From Acinetobacter baumannii (GTDB lineage: Bacteria > Pseudomonadota > Gammaproteobacteria > Pseudomonadales > Moraxellaceae): a stretch of DNA of 64,000 nucleotides. Position numbers and translations under genes: made by a program. Each line of letters begins with the position of its first letter. Within the stretch, counting starts at the first letter, position 1. Shown in pieces: positions 36,918 through 45,843 of this stretch. Below the pieces are notes generated by a model. That model was not told the DNA's origin. It saw nothing but the letters and a program-made list of their open reading frames with translations, and searched no databases. The stretch spans positions 62,001 to 126,000 of the forward strand of contig NZ_JADVOP010000006.1 of the NCBI RefSeq assembly GCF_016508585.1, written 5' to 3'.

Positions 36918-36936
36918 GCAAAATTGAGGAATCATC

Positions 36937-37341
36937 ATGCAGCAATATTTAATCAGTGATCTTGCCAAAAAAACCCAGCTTTCGACTGATACCGTACGTT
37001 TTTACGAAAAAAAGCAGCTAATCCAGTCCTGCTATCGCGCAGAAAACAACTATAAATATTATGATGAAGATTGCTTAAAAAGACTGGTATTTATCAAGCG
37101 CTGTCGTTCTTTGGATATGACCTTACATGAAATTACCCAACTTCTAGAACAGATTCAGCATCCTGAACAGGATTGTAAAGTGATCGATCGATTGATTGAA
37201 GAACATATTCAACATGTCGAAGCTCGTATTCATGAATTACAAAATTTTAAAGCTCAATTGCAATACTTACGTCAATCCTGCTCATCGAATACCACCATTG
37301 ATCACTGCCAAATCGTCAAAAAGCTGGAAGCCTCCGAATAA
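36937..37341 (+). CDS. cadR: Cd(II)/Pb(II)-responsive MerR regulator, CadR-like
   Basis: 134 residues. MerR DNA-binding head: YLISDLAKKTQLSTDTVRFYEKKQLI and NNYKYYDEDCLKRLVFIKRCRSLDMTL. The metal-binding cysteines are Cys80 (EQDCK), Cys115 and Cys124 (QSCSSNTTIDHCQI), close in spacing to the three used by CadR/PbrR (77, 112, 119). A GAGGAATC ribosome site precedes the ATG. It is divergent from the CDF pump whose promoter has the expected 19-bp spacer. Confidence 0.88.
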   Translation: MQQYLISDLAKKTQLSTDTVRFYEKKQLIQSCYRAENNYKYYDEDCLKRLVFIKRCRSLDMTLHEITQLLEQIQHPEQDCKVIDRLIEEHIQHVEARIHELQNFKAQLQYLRQSCSSNTTIDHCQIVKKLEASE

Positions 37342-37372
37342 TCGATTTATTTCTATGATTGCTGAGCCCCCT

Positions 37373-38422
37373 TTATTGAAATACGATTCTATTTAATTTT
37401 AATGATAGCCCGACCAATAAGATGAGTACTGGAACTTCGACCAAGGGACCAATGATCGTTGCGAAGGCAACAGGCGATGCCAATCCAAACGCAGCTACCG
37501 CGACAGCAAGTGCTAATTCAAAATTGTTGCCTGCGGCTGTAAATGAAATTGCTGTTGTTTTTGCATAATTATTCCCCATCCATTTACTCATGAAAAAGCT
37601 TAGAAAAAACATCAGTACAAAATAAAGAATCAATGGAATTGCAATTCGCAATACATCTAAAGGAAGACTGATGACCTCAGCGCCTTTTAAACTAAACATT
37701 GCTACAATGGTAAACAGCAATGCCAGTAAACTGATCGGGCTGAGTGCAGGAATAAAAATATTTTCATACCAAACCAATCCTTTCATTTTGACCAATATCG
37801 AACGAGTGAAAAAGCCCAAAAGAAATGGAATTCCCAAATAGACCAAAACAGCATGTGTAATCGTCCAGAACCCCACATCAATGACTTTACCTTCTACACC
37901 AAAATATGGAGGTAATACATCAAGAAATAACCAAGCATAACTACTAAAAAAGAGAATCTGAAAAATGCTGTTGAAAGCAACCAAAGCTGCAACGTATTGA
38001 TTATCACCACCTGCCAAGTTATTCCATACCAATACCATTGCGATACAGCGCGCCAGTCCAATTAGAATCAACCCAGTCATATATTCAGGATACTGATGTA
38101 AAAAAATAATGGCTAAGACAAACATTAAACAAGGCGCAATCAACCAGTTTTGCAATAAGGATAAAACCAGTGTTCGCCTGTCATTAAATACCTGTGGCAG
38201 AGTTTTATAGTTCACTTTGGCAAGAGGCGGGTACATCATCAAAATAAGACCAATCGCAATGGGTATATTGACTGAATCCAAACTTAAATCATTTAAATTT
38301 GTCGATATCCGCGGGAAAAATATGCTGACAGCAATTCCTAATGCCATAGCCATAAAAATCCATACAGTCAGATAGCGATCTAAAAAAGACAATCCAGAAG
38401 TCTGCCGAGGGAAATGCATCAT
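37373..38422 (-). CDS. acr3: ACR3-family arsenite efflux transporter
   Basis: 349 residues, about ten membrane helices, the normal ACR3 length. The essential cysteine of the fourth helix is seen as Cys126 in [19 protein letters not shown], and the late [10 protein letters not shown] segment is present. It exports arsenite (and antimonite) using the proton gradient. It is the second gene of an operon, 3 bp after arsR, so its expression follows ArsR release. The tail lies close to, and convergent with, cadR. Confidence 0.93.
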   Translation of the reverse strand: MMHFPRQTSGLSFLDRYLTVWIFMAMALGIAVSIFFPRISTNLNDLSLDSVNIPIAIGLILMMYPPLAKVNYKTLPQVFNDRRTLVLSLLQNWLIAPCLMFVLAIIFLHQYPEYMTGLILIGLARCIAMVLVWNNLAGGDNQYVAALVAFNSIFQILFFSSYAWLFLDVLPPYFGVEGKVIDVGFWTITHAVLVYLGIPFLLGFFTRSILVKMKGLVWYENIFIPALSPISLLALLFTIVAMFSLKGAEVISLPLDVLRIAIPLILYFVLMFFLSFFMSKWMGNNYAKTTAISFTAAGNNFELALAVAVAAFGLASPVAFATIIGPLVEVPVLILLVGLSLKLNRIVFQ

Positions 38423-38425
38423 GAT

Positions 38426-38749
38426 TTACTCACAGCAATGATTGATATTGATCAGAGCTGAAGGCTTTTTTATCGGGTTGTGATTTTCCAGGGCAATAAT
38501 ATTTAATATTTTGCTCGCCCACTCTGGAAGTTCAGGATTCAATCGGTAATACACCCATTGTCCTTTTCGTTCATCCAAGACAATGGATAGATTTCTCAAC
38601 AAAGCCAAATGCCTTGAGATCTTCGGTTGACCTAAGTTTAAAATTTCCGTGATTTCACATACACAGACACTGTCTTTTGCCACCAGCATTTTTAAAATGT
38701 CTAGACGTGTCGGGTCAGATAAGCATTTAAAGAAATCTGTTTGATCCAT
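38426..38749 (-). CDS. arsR: ArsR-family arsenite-responsive repressor
   Basis: 107 residues. Winged helix with CVCEITEILNLGQPKISRHLALLR; Cys29 and Cys31 form the classical alpha-3 arsenite site (CVC). A C-terminal HCCE adds possible thiol ligands. YYRLNPELPEW completes the fold. It starts the arsR-acr3 operon and is divergent from arsC over about 100 bp with a dyad that could be its operator. Confidence 0.93.
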   Translation of the reverse strand: MDQTDFFKCLSDPTRLDILKMLVAKDSVCVCEITEILNLGQPKISRHLALLRNLSIVLDERKGQWVYYRLNPELPEWASKILNIIALENHNPIKKPSALININHCCE

Positions 38750-38776
38750 GACAATTGCTCAATTTACTCATTATTC

Positions 38777-38796
38777 ATATTTGCTATTGCGAATAT
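38777..38796. promoter_or_regulatory. Candidate ArsR operator
   Basis: An imperfect dyad ATATTTGC-TATT-GCGAATAT (one mismatch) lies midway between arsR and arsC. ArsR/SmtB proteins bind such AT-rich inverted repeats. It would control both directions. Confidence 0.55.
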
Positions 38797-38852
38797 ACGC
38801 ATATCCATATATAAATACAAGACCATCCTGTTGTCACAAAATCGTAAAATCC

Positions 38853-39281
38853 ATGTCATCCCAAATTAAAATTTACCACAACCCTAACTGTGGAACCTCA
38901 CGCAACACGCTTGCATTGATTCGCAATGCAGGAATAGAACCTGAAATCATTGAGTATTTGAATAATCCGCCAAGCAAACTACAGTTGATTCAACTGATTC
39001 AACAATCGGGTTTATCCGTCCAAGATGTGCTACGTAAAAACGTAGAAGTCTACATGGCTTTAAATCTAGAAAAACAGCAATACAACGAACATCAGCTCAT
39101 TGAACTCATGCTGCAGCATCCCATCTTGATTAATCGTCCATTTGTCGTCACGGAGTTAGGTGTCCGTTTATGCCGCCCTTCTGAAATGGTTTTGGATATA
39201 TTATCCGCCCCTCAATTACATCCATTTTCTAAAGAAGATGGTGAAATTATTATCAATCAAGCATTAAAAAGAATGAAATAA
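38853..39281 (+). CDS. arsC: Arsenate reductase, glutaredoxin-coupled ArsC
   Basis: 142 residues from ATG 38853; the longer frame starting at 38748 would begin inside the operator region and is rejected. The catalytic cysteine is Cys13 in YHNPNCGTSRNTLALIRNAG, the mark of glutaredoxin-dependent ArsC. The RPFVVTELGVRLCRPSE stretch supplies the arginines that bind arsenate. It reduces arsenate to arsenite, which Acr3 exports. Transcribed opposite to arsR-acr3. Confidence 0.93.
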   Translation: MSSQIKIYHNPNCGTSRNTLALIRNAGIEPEIIEYLNNPPSKLQLIQLIQQSGLSVQDVLRKNVEVYMALNLEKQQYNEHQLIELMLQHPILINRPFVVTELGVRLCRPSEMVLDILSAPQLHPFSKEDGEIIINQALKRMK

Positions 39282-39445
39282 TTTTTTAGACTTGCATAAA
39301 ATAAACAAGAAATTAAACATAAGTTATTGAATAAATTGTTTTTTAATTAAAAATCAACCTAATAATCCTGAGTGTTTTACTAGGTTGAATCTTATTTTTA
39401 AACCCTTACAATAAAACCATATTTTTAGTATGCCTTTAGATTTTT

Positions 39446-40846
39446 ATGCGCATCTCTCACATTACAGAACTTCTCTCTCCAGCAGGTTCACTGAAAAACA
39501 TGCGTTATGCATTTGCCTATGGTGCTGATGCAGTATATGCAGGTCAACCTCGCTATAGTCTGAGAGTCCGTAATAATGAATTTGATCATGCCAATTTAAA
39601 AGTTGGAATTTCCGAAGCACATGCGCTGGGAAAAAAATTTTACGTTGTGGTCAATATTCAGCCACATAATGCTAAATTAAAAAACTTCATTCGTGACCTG
39701 ACACCTGTCATTGAAATGCAACCTGACGCACTCATCATGTCCGATCCGGGCTTAATCATGATGATTCGAGAGCACTTTCCACATATGCCGATTCATCTGT
39801 CTGTACAAGCAAATGCAGTCAATTGGGCAACTGTGAAGTTTTGGAAAAACATGGGGCTGACTCGTGTGATCTTGTCACGCGAGTTATCAATCGAGGAAAT
39901 TGAAGAAATTAAGCAGAATGTACCTGATATGGAAATTGAAGTTTTCGTACATGGTGCACTTTGCATGGCTTATTCCGGTCGTTGCTTACTTTCAGGCTAT
40001 ATGAATAAACGTGATGCAAATCAAGGCGCTTGCACCAATGCATGTCGCTGGGAATATAATATTCACGAAGCAACAGAAGATGCATCTGGGGATGTCATTC
40101 CAGTCCAGTCACTGGAGACAGCATCAGCATGTTGCAACAATAAAGATGCCAACGAGCAACACGCCATACAACAACATCAATTTGGCGAGCCGGTTTTATT
40201 ACAACGTCATGAAGAAGACATGTTTGCTGCCGAAGAAGATCAGCATGGCACCTACTTCATGAATTCTAAAGACTTACGTGCAGTACAACATGTAGATCGC
40301 TTAACCAAAATGGGCATTCATTCTTTGAAAATTGAAGGACGCACCAAATCTTACTTCTATTGCGCAAGAACAGCGCAAATCTATCGTAAAGCGATTGATG
40401 ATGCACAATCGGGTAAACCATTTGACTGGGCTTTGATGAAACAACTCGAAGGTTTAGCTAATCGTGGTTATACCGAAGGTTTTTTACGTCGACATGTGCA
40501 TGCTGAATATCAAAATTATGAAACAGGCTCATCACGTTTTGACCATCAACAATTTGTCGGCGAAGTGCTGGAAAGAAATGATGACTACATCAAAATTGAT
40601 GTGAAAAATCGTTTTGTGGTCGGGGATTCTCTGGAGCTGATGACAACATCGGGCAATATTAGCTTTAAGCTTCATCAGATATTGGACAAAAAAAGACAGC
40701 CTATTATGGATGCAAAAGGATCCGGGCATATTGTCGAAATTCCTATTCCTGCGGATGTTGATATGCAATATGCCTTATTAATTAGAAACTTACCTAACTC
40801 AACTGCTGATATTTCAGCGTCATCATTGGCTTACCAGGCAGTATAG
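39446..40846 (+). CDS. trhP: tRNA 5-hydroxyuridine modification protein TrhP (peptidase U32 family, YegQ)
   Basis: 466 residues. N-terminal LLSPAGSLKNMRYAFAYGADAVYAG is the U32 signature. Conserved Cys residues stand in GALCMAYSGRCLLSGYMNKRDANQGACTNACRW, the region of the Fe-S site, followed by YFMNSKDLR and LKIEGRTKSYFY. Closest in plan to YegQ/TrhP, which makes 5-hydroxyuridine at tRNA position 34 using a prephenate-derived donor. A ferredoxin of the YfhL type follows 9 bp later in the same operon, a plausible electron or cluster partner. Confidence 0.9.
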   Translation: MRISHITELLSPAGSLKNMRYAFAYGADAVYAGQPRYSLRVRNNEFDHANLKVGISEAHALGKKFYVVVNIQPHNAKLKNFIRDLTPVIEMQPDALIMSDPGLIMMIREHFPHMPIHLSVQANAVNWATVKFWKNMGLTRVILSRELSIEEIEEIKQNVPDMEIEVFVHGALCMAYSGRCLLSGYMNKRDANQGACTNACRWEYNIHEATEDASGDVIPVQSLETASACCNNKDANEQHAIQQHQFGEPVLLQRHEEDMFAAEEDQHGTYFMNSKDLRAVQHVDRLTKMGIHSLKIEGRTKSYFYCARTAQIYRKAIDDAQSGKPFDWALMKQLEGLANRGYTEGFLRRHVHAEYQNYETGSSRFDHQQFVGEVLERNDDYIKIDVKNRFVVGDSLELMTTSGNISFKLHQILDKKRQPIMDAKGSGHIVEIPIPADVDMQYALLIRNLPNSTADISASSLAYQAV

Positions 40847-40855
40847 GATATTGAA

Positions 40856-41107
40856 ATGGCTTTAATGATTACTGACAAGTGTATCAATTGTGATATGTGT
40901 GTTGCAGAATGCCCCAATCAGGCAATATTTGAAGGTCAAGATATTTATGAAATCGATAGCGAACGTTGTACAGAATGTGTTGGATTTTATGATCGCCAAA
41001 CTTGTGTAGATGTTTGTCCTATTGAATGCATTGTTCAAAATCCTGAGCACATTGAAAGCAAGGCACAACTGTTAAATCGTTTTCACTATCTAAGTTTTTT
41101 TGGATAA
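40856..41107 (+). CDS. YfhL-type 2[4Fe-4S] ferredoxin
   Basis: 83 residues. Two cluster motifs: CINCDMCVAECP and CTECVGFYDRQTCVDVCPIEC, the second with the longer CxxC-x8-CxxxC spacing of YfhL/AlvinFd ferredoxins. A short C-terminal helix follows. It is co-transcribed with trhP (9-bp gap), which suggests a role in tRNA hydroxylation; this role is inference. Confidence 0.9.
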   Translation: MALMITDKCINCDMCVAECPNQAIFEGQDIYEIDSERCTECVGFYDRQTCVDVCPIECIVQNPEHIESKAQLLNRFHYLSFFG

Positions 41108-41247
41108 AAATATTTTCCAAGAAATGCTGATCTTGGAACGTATATTGCTTTATTAATATGTCAGCAAATAACAAGAACAATAAACAACATGGAATTGAGC
41201 AGTGGCAGCGCAGCTCATTAACAGGGTAAAACAATAAGATTAAGGAG

Positions 41248-41285
41248 AAGCTAAGGTGTGTTTGGGGGACACTTTAGCTTTTTCT
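41248..41285 (+). terminator. Terminator after trhP-ferredoxin operon
   Basis: AAGCTAAGGTGT (41248-41259) pairs with ACACTTTAGCTT (41269-41280), with one G-U, then a T-tract. Confidence 0.8.
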
Positions 41286-41353
41286 TATTTAAATGGTTAA
41301 TTTCACTTTTAGGGACCAACGAATACCTTAATTTTTATGAAAAAATTCCAAGC

Positions 41354-42235
41354 CTAAACAAAACTTTGAGAAAATTTTTCTTTGCACCAATTTTTCACTT
41401 CATTCACAACAGAATCAGCATCGGGTGGAGTCAATAGATAATAATTCCAAGCCGGTTCACTATATGCTGAAACGATTTTCATACGCCCCTGTTTTAAGTC
41501 ATTTGCAATTGCTGTACGACTTAATAATGCCACACCTTGCCCTGACAATACTGCCTGAATTGCATGACTTTCCTGAGTATAAAAAACTTGTGGCTGTCCG
41601 GCATGTATCTGTAATCCACGCTTTTCAAACCATTTTTGCCAATTGACCAAATTGGGGCAGTATTCATCTCCCCAAGTAAAGTGAATCAATGGAACAGTCT
41701 TCCAATTCATTTCTTGTATATTCAGCGATGGATGCCCGACAGCAACATATTCATCGGTGGCCAGTAGTTCAGTAGTAACATGCTGATAGCCTCCTGAACC
41801 GTAGCGAATCGCCAAATCGTAGAGACCGGAATTCATATTGACCAAATCATAGCTCGCATGTACGCGAAACATAATATTGGGAAAGCGGTTTTGTAATTCC
41901 GGTAAATGCGGAATGATCCACTCACTTGCAAAAGACGGGATCGTTGTAATCGTAAAAAGCCGTTGTTTGTGTTGTTCAAGTTGATGTAAAGCCGATTGAA
42001 TCTGTTCAAAACCAGTGCGCACATGTTTCAGCAAGAACTCGCCTTCTGGGGTCAGCGTTATTGATCTTATGCGTCGTTCAAAAAGCTGTAAATTTAATTG
42101 TTGCTCTAACTTTTTGATGCGATGGCTTAAGGCAGTGGGTGTCAAAAAAAGTTGATCCGCTGCTTTTTTAAAGCTCAGTTCTTCTGCGACATATTGAAAA
42201 GCCAATAATTGTTCGAATGCATTATGTAAAGCCAT
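41354..42235 (-). CDS. LysR-family regulator
   Basis: 293 residues. The N-terminal helix-turn-helix reads LLAFQYVAEELSFKKAADQLFLTPTALSHRIKKLE, close to the GcvA-like group. The effector domain includes TIPSFASEWIIPHLPELQNRFPNI and AIRYGSGGY. It is divergent from azoR across 114 bp and presumably regulates it, the usual LysR arrangement. Confidence 0.88.
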   Translation of the reverse strand: MALHNAFEQLLAFQYVAEELSFKKAADQLFLTPTALSHRIKKLEQQLNLQLFERRIRSITLTPEGEFLLKHVRTGFEQIQSALHQLEQHKQRLFTITTIPSFASEWIIPHLPELQNRFPNIMFRVHASYDLVNMNSGLYDLAIRYGSGGYQHVTTELLATDEYVAVGHPSLNIQEMNWKTVPLIHFTWGDEYCPNLVNWQKWFEKRGLQIHAGQPQVFYTQESHAIQAVLSGQGVALLSRTAIANDLKQGRMKIVSAYSEPAWNYYLLTPPDADSVVNEVKNWCKEKFSQSFV

Positions 42236-42349
42236 AAGACCACATATATAAATGAATTTAATTCATTTATAACATGTATTTTTATCGTTTGTCGTTTTTT
42301 TCGAATTAAATAAAAATCATATTCAATACATTAACAACAGCGTATTAAT

Positions 42350-43018
42350 ATGGCAAACATTCTGAAAATAGATACCAGTTTAAGAAGTGGTATTTCTGGA
42401 ACACATCCACATGGTTCTTTAAGCCGACGTTTAACAGCGTTATTTATTCAACAATGGCGTGAAAATGATTCATCTATTGAGGTTAAGTATCGTGATCTAG
42501 GACAAAATCCCATACCTTATATTGATGAAGAATGGGTCATTTCAGAATTCGGCTACGCAGAATCCGAAGAAAAAGCACAACAACGCTTAAAACTCAGTGA
42601 TGAACTGATTGAAGAAATACAATGGGCGGATGTAATTGTACTGGGCGTACCCATGTATAACTTTGGACCGCCTGCCCATCTAAAAGCCTATATTGACCAC
42701 TTGGTACGCATAAATAAAACCTATTCTTTTGATCCCACCAAAACACAACCATACTCAGGTTTGTTAGATGATCAAAAAACGCTGATTATTCTTTCTGCAC
42801 GAGGCTCACACGACTTTGATTCAGCCGATGCACCTTTTGCCAACCATGTGGAGCCCTCTATCAAAACCGCATTTAATTTTATTGGCATCAGAAAAATTCA
42901 TGAAATTGCCATTGAACATCAGGAAACTGGCGGCAGCTTGCTAGAAAACTCCATACTTGCCGCTGAAGAAAAAACCCGAACACTGGTTAGAAATCTACAG
43001 ACACAAACACCCCCATAA
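42350..43018 (+). CDS. azoR: FMN-dependent NADH:azoreductase
   Basis: 222 residues with the flavodoxin-like fold. Visible motifs: KIDTSLR and GSLSRRLTALF near the N-terminus (FMN phosphate loop), VLGVPMYNFGPPAHLKAYIDHL (FMN ring loop) and LIILSARGSHDF. It reduces azo dyes and quinones using NADH. It is divergent from the LysR gene. A perfect hairpin follows. Confidence 0.9.
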   Translation: MANILKIDTSLRSGISGTHPHGSLSRRLTALFIQQWRENDSSIEVKYRDLGQNPIPYIDEEWVISEFGYAESEEKAQQRLKLSDELIEEIQWADVIVLGVPMYNFGPPAHLKAYIDHLVRINKTYSFDPTKTQPYSGLLDDQKTLIILSARGSHDFDSADAPFANHVEPSIKTAFNFIGIRKIHEIAIEHQETGGSLLENSILAAEEKTRTLVRNLQTQTPP

Positions 43019-43044
43019 AGTCATTCAACACCTATGACAAAAAA

Positions 43045-43074
43045 AGGAATTGAGCTGTTAGCAACTCAATTCCT
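43045..43074. terminator. Hairpin between azoR and ahpF
   Basis: AGGAATTGAG (43045-43054) pairs with CTCAATTCCT (43065-43074). The A-run to its left suits a minus-strand transcript; it is weak for azoR. Confidence 0.6.
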
Positions 43075-43162
43075 ATCAAGGGTAAAACAATCAGTTGAAT
43101 AATTGCAAAATCAAAGCGTTTAATGGACCAGTCTGGTTTTGCCACTCAACAATCTTCAGTCA

Positions 43163-44728
43163 TTATTGACCTGAACGAATAATATAATCAAATGCAGATA
43201 ACGACGCTTTTGCCCCCTCACCCGCAGCGATGATAATTTGTTTATAAGGTACTGTTGTACAGTCGCCTGCAGCAAAAACACCTTTCACATTGGTTTCATT
43301 GCGATCATTCACTACAATTTCATTTCGATTAGAAAGTTCAACAGCGGTTTCTTTTAGGAAATCTGTATTTGGCAATAAACCAATCTGTACGAATATTCCA
43401 GCAAGCTCAATGATGTGAAGCTCATCAGTCGCACGATCTTTATATTTCAAGCCTGTCACGACCGAACCATCACCAATCACCTCTGTAGAAAGTGCATTCA
43501 TGATCACTGTAGTATTTGGCAAGCTATTGAGCTTATCTTGAAGTACTTGGTCAGCACGAAGTTTGGTATCAAACTCAATTAATGTCACATGCTCAACAAT
43601 ACCTGCAAGATCAATCGCGGCTTCCACACCTGAGTTACCACCACCGATTACAGCAACTTTTTTGCCTTTGAACAATGGACCATCACAATGCGGGCAGTAA
43701 GCAACACCACGTGTTTTATACTCTTTCTCGCCTGGTACATTCATTTCTCTCCAACGCGCACCTGTTGATAAGATGACTGTTTTTGATTCAAGTTTTGCAC
43801 CATTTTCCAACTCAACTTCGACCAAGCCATTGACTGTTTGATCTGCACCTACAATGTTTTTAACTTTTTGCAAGTTCATGATGTCGACGCCGTACTCACG
43901 TACATGAGCTTCCATATCAGCACCAAATTTAGGACCTTGGGTTTTCTGAACTGAAATAAAGTTCTCGATATCCATGGTGTCCATGACCTGACCGCCAAAG
44001 CGTTCTGACACAATACCAGTACGAATGCCTTTACGTGCAGCATATACCGCAGACGTTGCACCCGCAGGTCCACCACCGATCACCAATACATCGAATGCAT
44101 CTTTGGCATTGAGTTTCTCAGCATCTTTGGCTGCAGCGCCACTGTCTAGTTTGGCAATGATTTCTTCTAGAGTCATACGACCTTGACCAATATGTTCACC
44201 ATTTTGGAAAACCATCGGTACAGCTAAAATTTTGCGCTCTTCAACTTCATCTTGGAAGAATGCCCCATCGATCATGGTTGCGGTCGTACCAGGGTTGTTA
44301 ATGGCAATCAAGTTCAATGCCTGAACAACATCTGGACAGTTGTGACAACTTAAAGAGACGAATACATCAAAGTCTGCAGTCAGATTTAAGCCTTTGACTT
44401 GTGCCAGAACTTCATCAGAAACTTTGGGCGCATAGCCAGAAACTTGCAACAAAGCCAAGATCAGTGAAGTAAATTCATGCCCCATAGGCAAGCCGGCAAA
44501 GAATACACGTGGCTGCTCACCCACTTTTGCAATACCAAAGCTAGGCTTACGTCCATTTTGACCATCAAAACGTGCTGTCACTTGATCTGAAAGCGCAGCA
44601 ATTTCAGTCACCAACTCTTTAATTTTATCTGACTTCTCAGAGCCATTTAAAGAAGCAATGATTTCGATTGGGCTTTCGAGACGCTCTAACAAAGTTTTTA
44701 ATTGAGCAGAAGTATTTGTATCTAACAT
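43163..44728 (-). CDS. ahpF: Alkyl hydroperoxide reductase subunit F
   Basis: 521 residues from ATG 44728, with GGAG nine bases upstream; a TTG at 44743 is part of that site. Domains: N-terminal tandem thioredoxin folds with active-site SCHNCP (Cys128/Cys131), FAD domain with [19 protein letters not shown], catalytic CPHC (Cys345/Cys348, same numbering as E. coli) and NADH loop [17 protein letters not shown]. It regenerates AhpC from peroxide reduction. No ahpC lies adjacent here, so AhpC must be encoded elsewhere. Confidence 0.96.
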   Translation of the reverse strand: MLDTNTSAQLKTLLERLESPIEIIASLNGSEKSDKIKELVTEIAALSDQVTARFDGQNGRKPSFGIAKVGEQPRVFFAGLPMGHEFTSLILALLQVSGYAPKVSDEVLAQVKGLNLTADFDVFVSLSCHNCPDVVQALNLIAINNPGTTATMIDGAFFQDEVEERKILAVPMVFQNGEHIGQGRMTLEEIIAKLDSGAAAKDAEKLNAKDAFDVLVIGGGPAGATSAVYAARKGIRTGIVSERFGGQVMDTMDIENFISVQKTQGPKFGADMEAHVREYGVDIMNLQKVKNIVGADQTVNGLVEVELENGAKLESKTVILSTGARWREMNVPGEKEYKTRGVAYCPHCDGPLFKGKKVAVIGGGNSGVEAAIDLAGIVEHVTLIEFDTKLRADQVLQDKLNSLPNTTVIMNALSTEVIGDGSVVTGLKYKDRATDELHIIELAGIFVQIGLLPNTDFLKETAVELSNRNEIVVNDRNETNVKGVFAAGDCTTVPYKQIIIAAGEGAKASLSAFDYIIRSGQ

Positions 44729-45133
44729 GCTAACAATCTCCAAGGGAGTAAATTTATTTCGTTAAATGTATATTACGACTATTTAAAAAATAGATAAAAC
44801 AGTTTGTTTTCATTAAATCAATCGGTTTTTTAGTTTAACAATAATCCGACTCATTTGCATCACATGTTCCCCTGTTTATTCAGTACAAGTATTTAACTGT
44901 ATTGTATATCGGGACATTCACGATAAAATCAATCAATCAGGGCAATTCTTCAAAACTTAAAATTAGATTAATATTCAATAAAAATAATATTTTTGCGACC
45001 ATGTTTCTACAAAAAACTCTGCGCAGAGATTACACAAAGTTTTAAGCTAAATTGATGGTGTCGTTTCTCCTATTAAGTACAACAACGTGTACTTATTCAC
45101 AATTTCCAAATACAGATGTGATGAGGTAAAACA
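44729..45133. other. Divergent promoter region, 405 bp
   Basis: Contains CTAT-N7-ATAG at 44779-44793, which equals the inner half of an OxyR site; outer halves are not conserved. No gene seen. The palindrome at 45074-45095 lies near the right side. Confidence 0.4.
45074..45095. promoter_or_regulatory. Perfect 8-bp-arm palindrome before DsbA-fold gene
   Basis: TAAGTACA-6 bases-TGTACTTA ends 38 bp before the ATG at 45134. Position and symmetry suggest a dimeric repressor site. The regulator is unknown. Confidence 0.5.
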
Positions 45134-45754
45134 ATGAAAATAGAGTTTGTGTTCGATATCGTCTACCCAATGAGTTATGTTGCATTTGAAAAACTCAAAC
45201 AACACTGGAATCAACCAACGGCGAAAAAAATCGAATTATTACCTGTGCAAGTTTTACCTGAAATTCCGGAACAGGGTTTAGATATTTATCAATATCTGAC
45301 TGAAAAATACGGAACCAAAGAAGCTGATCGTAAACTTGATATGGCAAAATTTGCTGCATATAGTCAAGACTTGACTGTAGATATCGAGCATATGAAACGT
45401 ATGCCCAATAGTCGCTTGGCGCATCAGGCTATTTTAGCCTTGGATAATGTCTTTGATCAGTTTGCTTTAACCCAGGCTTTATTTCACGCTATTTTTGCGC
45501 ATGGTAAAGACATTGCCAATCCTGAAATATTAAAACAAGTCATTGAAGGCATGGGACTGGACGGCACTAAAGTTCTACGTTCAATTCAACATAAAGAAGT
45601 TGCAGACAAACAAGCTGAAATTACCCAATATGTCCAAGGTTTTGGTAAACATCCAACACCATACTATTTGGTTGATGGTGAAATTTGGGATAAAACCTTT
45701 GATACACTTGAACTTAAGGAACTTATTACTCAACGCGCGAAAGATCTAGCCTAG
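45134..45754 (+). CDS. DsbA/FrnE-fold protein lacking CxxC
   Basis: 206 residues. The FrnE-like DsbA pattern is clear: IEFVFDIVYPMSYVAFEKLKQ, helical insertion with PNSRLAHQAI, then HGKDIANPEILKQVIEGMGLD and the cis-proline region FGKHPTPYYLVDGE. In FrnE and DsbA the first motif reads CPWC; here it is YPMS, so both catalytic cysteines are gone. No other cysteine is present. It resembles the 2-hydroxychromene-2-carboxylate isomerase/GST-kappa branch, where a serine binds glutathione. Thus a glutathione-type isomerase or transferase is more likely than a disulfide oxidoreductase. No signal peptide, so cytoplasmic. Confidence 0.8.
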   Translation: MKIEFVFDIVYPMSYVAFEKLKQHWNQPTAKKIELLPVQVLPEIPEQGLDIYQYLTEKYGTKEADRKLDMAKFAAYSQDLTVDIEHMKRMPNSRLAHQAILALDNVFDQFALTQALFHAIFAHGKDIANPEILKQVIEGMGLDGTKVLRSIQHKEVADKQAEITQYVQGFGKHPTPYYLVDGEIWDKTFDTLELKELITQRAKDLA

Positions 45755-45773
45755 TAAATTCCGGTCACACATT

Positions 45774-45812
45774 AAAAAGCACTTGGCGTCAAAACAAAAA
45801 GTGCTTTTTTGC
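45774..45812 (+). terminator. Terminator between DsbA-fold gene and TelA operon
   Basis: AAAAAGCACTT (45774-45784) pairs with AAGTGCTTTTT (45799-45809) and is followed by T. The left A-run makes it usable for the convergent operon too. Confidence 0.75.
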
Positions 45813-45843
45813 TTAGATGCCCCCTGTATGTAACAGGTAAACA

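Noticed and set aside
38748-38852. Longer N-terminus for arsC
   Set aside because: The extra 35 codons run through the arsR/arsC operator region; ATG 38853 gives the normal ArsC start.
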